From NCBI RefSeq assembly GCF_928368155.1, contig NZ_CAKMRU010000002.1:62001-126000 (forward strand): a DNA stretch of 64,000 nucleotides, read 5' to 3'. The DNA comes from Anaerococcus ihuae. GTDB lineage: Bacteria; Bacillota; Clostridia; Tissierellales; Peptoniphilaceae. How positions within the stretch are numbered: the stretch's first letter is position 1; each line of letters starts with the position of its first letter. A program made the translations under genes and the position numbers. Positions 49,771 to 57,663 of the stretch are shown here, one piece after another. A model generated the notes under the pieces. It searched no databases, had not been told where the DNA came from, and saw nothing but the letters and a program-made list of their open reading frames with translations.

Positions 49771-51894
49771 TTATTTAAGACTCATTTGGTTGATTTGGCA
49801 AGATACTGCCCATTCTGGTGTTAAGCCATCAAATCCTTTAACTCTTGTTGATGCTGAAGAGTGGATTTGGTTAGAATAAAGTGGAATTTCTGGTAGGTAA
49901 TCATTGTACCATTCTTGGAATTCTTCCCATTTATTTAGGTAAGCTTCTTTATCACCAGGTTTTACTTGTCTTAATTCTTCTGTGATTTTATCAACTTTTG
50001 GATCATTTGTCTTTGTCTTGTTGTCATTTCCTTTACTATTGTATTGGTAGTAAGGATCAAATGGTGTTCCAAAATTAAGTCCCATATTAAATGCTGTGTA
50101 TTCTGCCTTGTCACCTTCTTTTGGATTTTCTCTATAGTTTAGAAGGGTATTAAAGTCACCTGCTTGAACGTTGTATTCAAGTCCTGCTTGTTTAGCATTG
50201 TCTGGTAATTGGTTTGAAAGAAGTGTTGTGATTTCTGATTCTTTTGCACCAAATTGGTTTATTTGTAATTTCTTTCCATTTTCATCGTATCTGTAATAAT
50301 CAAATTTGTCTGCGTTATTTTTGTATTCTTCTGCTGCTTTTTTAGAATCCCAAGCAGTTTTTCCGTCTTTTTCAAATTTGTATGGTGATTGGTCTAATCT
50401 CTTGTTTGCTTCTTCTACGTTTAATGTATATTTTGTAAGTTTAGCTTCTACGTCAGCTCCTCTTTCTTTATACACCCATTGACTTGAACCATACATTCCG
50501 TTTGTTACTACTGCATATCCACCTGCAAAGTTTTGTACGAAGTCATCTCTGTTCATTAAAAATGCTATAGCTTGTCTAACTTCTTTATATTGAGTTGGAC
50601 CTCTGTCATCTAAGAATGTTAAACATCCATAACCATTTCTGTCGAAAGCTACATATTGTAATTTCTTTTCATCAGCAGCTTTTCTAATTTGGTCAATTCT
50701 TGAACCATTCATTTCATCTTCAAATACATCTATGTCCCCATTTTTAACAAGATCTACAGATATTTCTGGGTTTACTGCTTGGATGATTACATTTGGAATT
50801 GTAGCTTTATTTCCTTCAAAATCTCCAGCATATTGGTCATTAAGTTCCATTTTAACCATATTATTTTCAAATGAAACAAATTTGTAAGGTCCACAAGTTA
50901 CTTTTGGTGCTTTTCTGTAGTCATTTGCATCAAAAAGCATAGCTTGTTCAACAAGCATTTCTGTAGGATCTATATCTTTTCCGCTTTCAGCAGATTTTTT
51001 CTTATCTTCAAGAGTTTTTAATTTCTCTTCATGTTCTTTTTTGTATTCTGGATCTTCTTCGCCAGCTTCTTTTACTTCTTCATCATAAGAAGATTTTTCT
51101 GTTTCAATTTGTTTATCAAGTGATTCAATAAAGGCTTTTTTATCATCATCAGATAATTTATATCCATCTTTTAAAGCAAATTTTGATCCATCAATTGTTA
51201 AGTTTGGAGCAATATAATGAATTGGTCTTGGGTTCATTGCTTTTAGAGATTCTTCTTCATAATATGGTAAGAATGATGAATCAATTGTGATTTCAAATGT
51301 TTGATCATCTATTTTCTTTAACCCAGCAAATTCATCAGTTTTTCCTTCTCTAAAGTCATTGTATCCTTTTAGAGAATCTCCACCAATTTCTGTTGATCCT
51401 GTTATTAAAGCATAATCTTGTGGTGAGTGTAAAAGAGCTGTAAATAAATAATCATCAGCTGTTACAGGCTTACCATCAGACCATTTAAGATCTTTTTTGA
51501 TTTTGAAAGTAAAAGTTTTTGATCCGTCTTCGTTGTCTTTTGATTCAGGTTCACCTTCAAGAACAGTTTTGTTGATTACATATTTTCCGCCTCTATCCTT
51601 AACATAAGTATCATAACCAACAGCACCTTGAATTCCCATAAATTCTCTTGCTCTTACGTCGTTTGCACTGTTGTTAAAGCCTTGAATAAATTCTCCACCA
51701 AGTGAATCAACACCTACTACAAGCGTATCATCATTAGTTTGTTTTTTAAATTCTTCGTTAGCTTGTTCGTTACTAGCATTGTTGTCTCCAGCATTTGAGC
51801 CATTATTATCCTTGTTTCCGCCACTGCCACAAGCAGTAAGAGTTAAAACTAAGCCAAGCGCAAAAGCTTGTGAGAAAACTTTTTTTACATTCAT
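49771..51894 (-). CDS. oppA: Oligopeptide-binding lipoprotein OppA with charged insertion
   Basis: A 707-residue SBP family 5 lipoprotein; relatives are about 540-600. The lipobox LTAC has Cys22. Family parts include TFTFKIKKDLKWSDGKPVTADDY and, near residue 328, KAPKVTCGPYKFVSF. The C-terminal lobe ends with PEIPLYSNQIHSSASTRVKGF. About 75 charged helical residues (roughly 240-312) interrupt the first lobe. AGGAGAG precedes ATG 51894. It captures peptides for OppBCDF and is transcribed from its own strong promoter. Confidence 0.93.
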   Translation of the reverse strand: MNVKKVFSQAFALGLVLTLTACGSGGNKDNNGSNAGDNNASNEQANEEFKKQTNDDTLVVGVDSLGGEFIQGFNNSANDVRAREFMGIQGAVGYDTYVKDRGGKYVINKTVLEGEPESKDNEDGSKTFTFKIKKDLKWSDGKPVTADDYLFTALLHSPQDYALITGSTEIGGDSLKGYNDFREGKTDEFAGLKKIDDQTFEITIDSSFLPYYEEESLKAMNPRPIHYIAPNLTIDGSKFALKDGYKLSDDDKKAFIESLDKQIETEKSSYDEEVKEAGEEDPEYKKEHEEKLKTLEDKKKSAESGKDIDPTEMLVEQAMLFDANDYRKAPKVTCGPYKFVSFENNMVKMELNDQYAGDFEGNKATIPNVIIQAVNPEISVDLVKNGDIDVFEDEMNGSRIDQIRKAADEKKLQYVAFDRNGYGCLTFLDDRGPTQYKEVRQAIAFLMNRDDFVQNFAGGYAVVTNGMYGSSQWVYKERGADVEAKLTKYTLNVEEANKRLDQSPYKFEKDGKTAWDSKKAAEEYKNNADKFDYYRYDENGKKLQINQFGAKESEITTLLSNQLPDNAKQAGLEYNVQAGDFNTLLNYRENPKEGDKAEYTAFNMGLNFGTPFDPYYQYNSKGNDNKTKTNDPKVDKITEELRQVKPGDKEAYLNKWEEFQEWYNDYLPEIPLYSNQIHSSASTRVKGFDGLTPEWAVSCQINQMSLK

Positions 51895-51936
51895 CCTTCT
51901 CTCCTCTTTTCTTTTATTTTTTATTTATATGAATTC

Positions 51937-51965
51937 ATTATAGTTTATATTTATGTTTTTGTCAA
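51937..51965 (-). promoter_or_regulatory. oppA promoter
   Basis: Consensus sigma-A promoter: TTGACA (51960-51965), 17-base spacer, TATAAT (51937-51942). The rest of 51966-52129 is AT-rich. Confidence 0.8.
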
Positions 51966-52129
51966 ATTCTATTTATTTCCGATAATTCCAATAACTATAG
52001 AAATTTTCACAAAAATATATTTTTTTATAATTTATATTTATACATAATATAAGGAGAATTTTAAAAATTTTTTACAAATTTTTCCCGATTTATTGAGATA
52101 AACCGTTGAAATGATAACGTTTTATAAAT

Positions 52130-52158
52130 TTGTATATTAATAGACTAAATTGTAAAAT
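52130..52158 (+). promoter_or_regulatory. Promoter of the lipoprotein gene
   Basis: -35 TTGTAT (52130-52135), 17-base spacer, -10 TAAAAT (52153-52158). Confidence 0.5.
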
Positions 52159-52246
52159 ATAAAATTAAAATTTTTTTAAAATTTAAAAATAAATATTAAA
52201 TATTTAAAATGGGTAGAAATATTTAAGAACAAAAAATGGAGGAACT

Positions 52247-53212
52247 ATGAAAAAAATATTAATTTTAGCATTAAGCCTATCTTTAATTTTTACAGGATGT
52301 GCTAAAGATAAAAAAAATACAGAAGAAAACTCATCAAGTAATCAAAAAATCACAGAAAAATCAAACCAAGAAAATAATCTTACAGTAGGAGAAGAAGAAA
52401 ATTTGGAAAATACTTCAATTTCATCAAATGAAAAAGGAAAAAAATCAAAAAATTTATCAAATGATGAAATAAGAAAAGCCATGGTTGATATTGGTGGATT
52501 TAGCAAAAAATTTGTAGATAATTTTAAAGATGAAGATATAAAAAAATATGAGAAAAAAGCTGAAGAATTGAGAGAGAAGACTGGTTTTTGGAACAAATTG
52601 ACCCTATTTTTTAGCCAAGTTGCAAAAGATAATGAGAATTCATCAAAAATATATCCAGATATTTCAGTAGATGAAGTTGAAAACTGGGTTTATAGTGGAG
52701 ATGAAAATACTGATAATTATAAAAATGCTAGAAGATATTTAAAACAAAGAGGATTTGACGCATCTGAGGTTCCAAACGGAATTTTAAGAGAAGTATTTTT
52801 CAAGGTTTATGATGAAAATAAGCTTGCAAGCTATGAAAAGCAAATTGACAAGGCCTATGAAAAACTAAAAGAAAAATATCCAAATGGTTATGTTGAAAAT
52901 TCAACAGAAAAAAAAGATATAGATAATGAAAATAAAAATTCACAAAAAAATAAAAATAGAGAAAATGGCGGAATAAAAAAATTTGCAGAAAAAAATAAAG
53001 ACTACGATGAGTTTAGAAAAGAATTAGTAGACCAATATGGATTTTCTAAAGAATCTGTAGAAAAAATAAGCAATGAAGATATAGATCTTGCAAACTACAG
53101 GGCAAAAAATAAATTAGAAGAAACAGGCTATGGCGATATAGGATTAGTAATAAATGAAATAGCAAAGATGTATCCTGGTGCATCTACAATGTATTCGGAA
53201 GATGACAACTAG
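52247..53212 (+). CDS. Lipoprotein with internal duplication, unknown function
   Basis: A 321-residue lipoprotein with lipobox FTGC (Cys18) followed by a Lys/Asn/Ser-rich tether. Two related domains lie at about residues 73-130 (IRKAMVDIGGFSKKFVDNF) and 257-318 (FRKELVDQYGFSKESVEKI). Both are followed by an EDI...EETG pattern and end near a YP residue pair. A middle helical part (residues 145-225) may be a third, divergent copy. The domain is not one I can name. GGAGG precedes ATG 52247. It is divergent from oppA and could be a surface partner, but that is only position. Confidence 0.7.
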   Translation: MKKILILALSLSLIFTGCAKDKKNTEENSSSNQKITEKSNQENNLTVGEEENLENTSISSNEKGKKSKNLSNDEIRKAMVDIGGFSKKFVDNFKDEDIKKYEKKAEELREKTGFWNKLTLFFSQVAKDNENSSKIYPDISVDEVENWVYSGDENTDNYKNARRYLKQRGFDASEVPNGILREVFFKVYDENKLASYEKQIDKAYEKLKEKYPNGYVENSTEKKDIDNENKNSQKNKNRENGGIKKFAEKNKDYDEFRKELVDQYGFSKESVEKISNEDIDLANYRAKNKLEETGYGDIGLVINEIAKMYPGASTMYSEDDN

Positions 53213-53592
53213 GAAAAAATAAATACAACTCATCTTGAAAAATAGAGAAATCTCATAAATTTGTTTATTTAAAATCAAATTTAATAAAAGAGATTTCTCG
53301 ACTTTGCTCGAGATGGGTTGTTTTTCGCTTAGTTTTTAGCTAAAGTTTGATTTTTTAACATTTTTAATTTATTTAATTTATTATAATATTTAATCAGTCA
53401 AATGTTATTATTTTTGTAAATTTTTAGCTTAGAAATCTCATAAATTTACTTAATTATAATCAAATCTAATAAATGAAATCTCTCGACAAGATTAAGATGG
53501 GCTTTTTGAGCTTAGTTTTTAGATAAAGTTTAAAGTTTTTATTAATTATTTTAGCTATTAAATTGTTTATCAGATTTATTTGCAATAAAAAA
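53213..53592. repeat. Palindromic intergenic repeats (copy 4)
   Basis: Two related units. 53231-53323 holds CTCATCTTGAAAAATAGAG, then AGAGATTTCTCGACTTTGCT and CGAGATGGGTTG. 53431-53503 holds AGAAATCTCATAAATTT, then GAAATCTCTCGACAAGATT and AGATGGGC. Both lie between a lipoprotein gene and the sigB terminator; no coding frame is evident. Confidence 0.6.
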
Positions 53593-53614
53593 ACTAGCAG
53601 AAAACCTGCTAGTT
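53593..53614. repeat. Duplicated sigB terminator stem, distal copy
   Basis: A 22-base stem-loop (ACTAGCAG ... CTGCTAGTT) identical to 53776-53797. This copy keeps the T run on the minus strand and should be the working terminator of the sigB transcript. Confidence 0.8.
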
Positions 53615-53775
53615 CAGAGCGTATACAAAGTCTAATTATTAAGAATTATTAGTAATTTAGAATTTAACCCATCTCGACTAAGTGAGTGAAACGAACGCAC
53701 GGAGAGATCTCATGAGATTTCTCCGCTCGTTGCACTCGGTCGAAATGAGCGAATTTTTAGTTTGTCTACAGCCTG
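53615..53775. mobile_element. Short non-autonomous element (MITE) in the sigB terminator
   Basis: The 161-bp element has ends CAGAGCGTATACAAAG and, inverted, CAGGCTGTAGACAAAC. These resemble CAGACTGTAGACAAAG of the IS1182-like element. The inside carries a piece of the CATCTCGACT / GAGATCTC palindromic family (53670-53755). It has no coding capacity. A 22-bp terminator stem-loop is duplicated on both sides. Confidence 0.72.
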
Positions 53776-53797
53776 ACTAGCAGAAAACCTGCTAGTT
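53776..53797. repeat. Duplicated sigB terminator stem, gene-proximal copy
   Basis: Copy next to the sigB stop. On the minus strand it is followed by the element instead of a T run, so it should no longer terminate alone. Confidence 0.8.
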
Positions 53798-53798
53798 T

Positions 53799-54569
53799 TT
53801 ATTGCATTTTTTGCATTTCTATTGTAAATTTTTGTAGAATTTTTTTCTCTATTCTTGATACTGTCATTTGGGATATGGATAGTTTATTTGCTATGTCTAC
53901 TTGGGTTCTTCCCTCATAGTATCTTAATTCTAGGATTTGTTTTTCTAGATCATTTAGTCTTTCGGTTGACTTATCTATCAAATCTTTTAATTCTACTGAA
54001 TCAAAATTTTTGTCGTCTTCTCCTATCATGTCGGATAAATCTACGGAATTTTCTCCTTTTTGGACTTGGTATTTCATATCCAAACTTTGAGGAGTATAGA
54101 CCTTGCTTGCTTCGATTGTTTCAAGAATAGTTTCTTCATCTTCTCCAAGATAGGCTGCAATATCCTTTATGGTTGGGGTTCTTTGAAGTTCTTGGGGAAG
54201 AATTTTTTTGGCTACATTTATTTTTTTGTAGAGATTTTGTATTCTTCTTGGAACTCTTATAACCCAGCCCTTGTCCCTGAAATATCTTTTTAGCTCTCCC
54301 ATTATTGTTGGGGTTGCAAAGGATGAAAATTCGTATCCTTTTGATGGATCATACCTATCAATGGCATAGATTAGGCCAAGAGATGCCACTTGATAAAGGT
54401 CATCTTTTTCGATTCCCTTTCCTACGTATTTGTTGGAAAGTATGTCGACTATATACATATGATCTTCAATAAGTTCATTTCTTAAGTCCTTGTCCCTTGT
54501 TTTATAAAATTGTTCAAATTTTTCTTTGATCTCTTTTTTTCTTTCAAGAGAAGCTTTTGTGTCTGCCAT
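53799..54569 (-). CDS. sigB: SigB/SigF-type RNA polymerase sigma factor
   Basis: A 256-residue sigma-70 family factor of the SigB/F/G group. Region 2 has DDLYQVASLGLIYAIDRYDPSKGYEFSSFATPTIMGELKRYFRDKGW. Region 3 has VPRRIQNLYKKIN. Region 4 has LEKQILELRYYEGRTQVDIANKLSISQMTVSRIEKKI. Encoded just after its predicted antagonist rsbW (2-base gap). It likely drives a stress or developmental regulon under partner switching. Sporulation identity (SigF) is possible, but no spoIIAA-type context is present apart from rsbVW. Confidence 0.88.
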   Translation of the reverse strand: MADTKASLERKKEIKEKFEQFYKTRDKDLRNELIEDHMYIVDILSNKYVGKGIEKDDLYQVASLGLIYAIDRYDPSKGYEFSSFATPTIMGELKRYFRDKGWVIRVPRRIQNLYKKINVAKKILPQELQRTPTIKDIAAYLGEDEETILETIEASKVYTPQSLDMKYQVQKGENSVDLSDMIGEDDKNFDSVELKDLIDKSTERLNDLEKQILELRYYEGRTQVDIANKLSISQMTVSRIEKKILQKFTIEMQKMQ

Positions 54570-54571
54570 AA

Positions 54572-54904
54572 TTATTTCTCTTTTGTTAGTATAATCTTAT
54601 CTTCAACAACCTCTACCTTGTCTGCTAATTGTTCAAGGATGATTTGTTTGATTTTTAGATTTTCCTCTTCAATTTCCCTATCTTTTCCTATAACTTCTAC
54701 TTTCATTAAATTTTCTTTTATATAGAAATTTATTTTTATGTCCCTATCGCTCATTTTATAATTTATTGCTTCTGATACAACAACTCTTATATCTTCGACT
54801 TCTTCAATATCAAAGCCCATGTCGCTTGCAAGACTTGCTGCCAAAAGCCTCATTGATTTTAGATAGATAGTTTTTGGTGGAATTGTTAAACTTATGGTAT
54901 CCAT
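54572..54904 (-). CDS. rsbW: RsbW/SpoIIAB-like anti-sigma factor, degenerate and short
   Basis: A 110-residue GHKL-fold protein; typical RsbW is 140-160. The first half keeps LTIPPKTIYLKSMRLLAASLASDMGF and a variant of the N-box (VVVSEAINYKM instead of VSEAVTNA). The normal G1 box (DxGxG) and ATP lid are missing: the chain passes from VEVIGKDREIEEEN straight to the last helix and strand. It may bind the sigma factor without phosphorylating RsbV. Its start overlaps the rsbV stop (TAATG), with GGAGGA upstream. Confidence 0.75.
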   Translation of the reverse strand: MDTISLTIPPKTIYLKSMRLLAASLASDMGFDIEEVEDIRVVVSEAINYKMSDRDIKINFYIKENLMKVEVIGKDREIEEENLKIKQIILEQLADKVEVVEDKIILTKEK

Positions 54905-55212
54905 TATTCCTCCATCTCAAATAAATCACTTATATCGGTAATTTTAAATAATTTTTTTATGTTTTCTTTTGGATTAATTATTTTTACACTTTTATCTTTT
55001 TCTTTTTGGTCCTTGTAAATATTTATAAACATACCAAGGCCTGTTGAATCTATATAATCTAATTTTTCAAGGTCAATTATAAAATCTGTATTAGTATTTT
55101 TTAAAGATTCTTCGCAAAATTTTGAAAAATCTTCTTTTGAATAAACATCCAAATCTCCAACAAGCCCTACCAATATGTGATCATTTTTTTCTTCAATATT
55201 TGCCTTAAACAT
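54904..55212 (-). CDS. rsbV: RsbV/SpoIIAA-like anti-anti-sigma factor
   Basis: A 102-residue STAS-domain protein. LDYIDSTGLGMFI holds Ser56, the usual phosphorylation site of anti-sigma antagonists. I chose ATG 55212, with GAGGA upstream; the ATG at 55236 lies inside gyrA. It starts 2 bases after gyrA and overlaps rsbW by 1 base. It would free SigB by binding RsbW. Confidence 0.87.
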   Translation of the reverse strand: MFKANIEEKNDHILVGLVGDLDVYSKEDFSKFCEESLKNTNTDFIIDLEKLDYIDSTGLGMFINIYKDQKEKDKSVKIINPKENIKKLFKITDISDLFEMEE

Positions 55213-55213
55213 T

Positions 55214-57655
55214 TTAGTCCTCGCTGTTTTCTTCATAATACTTGGTTACAGAAACAATAAAGTCTTCAGTGTTTTCTAAATTCTTTAATTTTACACCAAG
55301 GGTATTTCTTCCTGTAGTTGAAATATCTCTTGCTGATATCCTAATCATATCACCTTTTAAGGAAACCATCATTATGTCATCGTCTAAATTAGCAGGAAGG
55401 GTCGCTACCAAATCTCCAGTTTTTTCTGTAATTTTGTGACATCTTACTCCCTTTCCTCCCCTATTTTGATTGTTGAAATTATTGAAGGATGTTTTTTTAC
55501 CAAAACCATTTGCAGTTACAACTACCAAATATACTTCATCTTCAACTATATTCATTGACACAACCTTGTCATCTTTAGAAAGCCTAATTGCCCTTACTCC
55601 ACGAGCATTTCTTCCCATAGATCTGATGTCTGATGAGGCAAATTTTATTGCCATTCCTTTTTTGGTTGTAACAATTATATCACAAGGATGATCTATTTGC
55701 CTAATTGAAACAAGCCTATCATCATCTTCAAGTGAAATTGCTATAATTCCATTTCTTTGAATATTTGTAAATAATTCTGCGTCAGTTTTTTTGATTTTTC
55801 CATTTTCTGTTTGGAAAACCAATTGGCTATTTTCATTTAATTCTGACAATTCCATAATATCTGTTATTTTTTCATCGCTTGCAAGAGAAATTAAATTTAT
55901 TATGGCCTGTCCTCTTGATTGCCTGCTTGCTTCTGGAATTTCGTAGCATTTAAGTGAATAAACCCTACCAAAATTTGTAAAGCAAAGGAGAGATTCGTGG
56001 GTATTGGTTGTAAGAATTTTTTGAATAAAGTCATTTTCTTTTGTATTTCCAGCAGAAATTCCCTTTCCTCCCCTATTTTGAACCTTGTAGGTGTTTATAG
56101 GTAGTCTTTTTATATAACCATCATGAGTTAAGGAAATTAATACATCTTCTTTTTCAATTAATTCCTCAATATCAAATTCTCCCTCATCTGGAACAATTTT
56201 TGTTCTCCTATCATCGGCAAATTTTTCTTTTATTTCTAAAATTTCTTCTTCAATTACGCCAATTAATTTTTCTTCATCATTTAAAATTGATGTGAAATAT
56301 TCAATTTTTTCAGCTAGTTCCTTATCTTCAGCTTGCAATTTTTCAATTTCAAGACCTGATAGTCTTTTTAATTGCATATCAAGGATAGCTTGAGATTGAG
56401 GATCTGTTAGGCCAAATCTTTCATTAAATATTTTTTTGATTTGATCATTATCATAGGATGATCTGATGATTTTTATAATTTCATCGATATTATCAATGGC
56501 AATAATCAAACCTTCAACTATGTGTTTTCTCTTTTGTGCCTTGTCAAGATCAAAGATTGTCCTTCTTCTTACTACATCTTTTTGGTGTTTTACATAATAT
56601 TTTATAAGTTCTTTTAAATCAAGAATTTTTGGAACACCGTCAACAAGGGCAAGATTTATAATTCCGAAAGTTGTTTCAAGTTGAGTTTGTTTGTAGAGAT
56701 TATTTAGGACTATATTTGCATTTGCATCCCTTTTTACCTCAATTACAATCCTCATTCCTTTTCTGTCGGATTCGTCCCTAATATCTGAAATTCCTTCGAG
56801 TTTTTTATCTTTAACATATTCAGCAATTTTTTTAATTAAATTTGCCTTGTTTACTTGGTAAGGAATTTCTGTAACAATTATTCTTTCCCTATTTTTTTTG
56901 AAAGGTTCAATTCTTGCAACTGCACGAAGTTTTAATTTTCCACGTCCAGTTTTGTAGGCTTTTTTGATTCCAGCTTTTCCTAGAATTTGTGCTCCTGTAG
57001 GAAAATCTGGTCCTTTTAATATATCTGCCAATTCTTTTACAGTAATTTCTGGATTATTCATGTAAGCAATACAAGCGTCAATTGAATCTCCCAAATTATG
57101 AGGAGCCATATTTGTTGCCATTCCTACTGCTATACCATTTGATCCGTTTACCAAAAGATTTGGAAATCTTGATGGAAGAACTGTTGGTTCTTTTTCTTCT
57201 TCATCAAAGTTTGGCATAAAATCAACTGTATCTTTGTTGATATCTCTAAGCATTTCCTTAGCAATCTTACTCATTTTAACTTCTGTATAACGCATAGCAG
57301 CTGCGTCATCTCCATCAACAGAACCAAAGTTTCCTTGGCCGTTTGCCAAAGGATATCTGGTTGAAAAATCTTGGGCAAGTCTTACAAGGGCATCGTAGAT
57401 TGCTGAGTCTCCATGAGGGTGAAATTTACCCATAACCTCACCGACAACTCTGGCAGATTTTCTGGTTGGTTTATTTGGATCAAGTCCAAGTCCTTCCATT
57501 CCGTATAAAATTCTTCTATGAACTGGTTTTAATCCATCACGTACATCAGGTAGGGCTCTTGAAACAATTACCGACATGGAATATTCCAAGTAGGCACTTT
57601 TCATTTGATTTTCAAGATCTACCTCTATGACGTTTCTATAGCTTTCTTCTGTCAT
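55214..57655 (-). CDS. gyrA: DNA gyrase subunit A
   Basis: An 813-residue DNA-cutting subunit of gyrase. The catalytic Tyr123 lies in AAAMRYTEVKM. The quinolone-determining region keeps Ser84 and Asp88 (HGDSAIYDAL), a sensitive-type sequence. The C-terminal beta-pinwheel has the GyrA box QSRGQAI. GGAGG precedes ATG 57655. Downstream rsbV-rsbW-sigB follow at 1-2 base spacing, so they probably share the transcript, an unusual link of replication and stress genes. Confidence 0.97.
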   Translation of the reverse strand: MTEESYRNVIEVDLENQMKSAYLEYSMSVIVSRALPDVRDGLKPVHRRILYGMEGLGLDPNKPTRKSARVVGEVMGKFHPHGDSAIYDALVRLAQDFSTRYPLANGQGNFGSVDGDDAAAMRYTEVKMSKIAKEMLRDINKDTVDFMPNFDEEEKEPTVLPSRFPNLLVNGSNGIAVGMATNMAPHNLGDSIDACIAYMNNPEITVKELADILKGPDFPTGAQILGKAGIKKAYKTGRGKLKLRAVARIEPFKKNRERIIVTEIPYQVNKANLIKKIAEYVKDKKLEGISDIRDESDRKGMRIVIEVKRDANANIVLNNLYKQTQLETTFGIINLALVDGVPKILDLKELIKYYVKHQKDVVRRRTIFDLDKAQKRKHIVEGLIIAIDNIDEIIKIIRSSYDNDQIKKIFNERFGLTDPQSQAILDMQLKRLSGLEIEKLQAEDKELAEKIEYFTSILNDEEKLIGVIEEEILEIKEKFADDRRTKIVPDEGEFDIEELIEKEDVLISLTHDGYIKRLPINTYKVQNRGGKGISAGNTKENDFIQKILTTNTHESLLCFTNFGRVYSLKCYEIPEASRQSRGQAIINLISLASDEKITDIMELSELNENSQLVFQTENGKIKKTDAELFTNIQRNGIIAISLEDDDRLVSIRQIDHPCDIIVTTKKGMAIKFASSDIRSMGRNARGVRAIRLSKDDKVVSMNIVEDEVYLVVVTANGFGKKTSFNNFNNQNRGGKGVRCHKITEKTGDLVATLPANLDDDIMMVSLKGDMIRISARDISTTGRNTLGVKLKNLENTEDFIVSVTKYYEENSED

Positions 57656-57663
57656 TTATCCTC

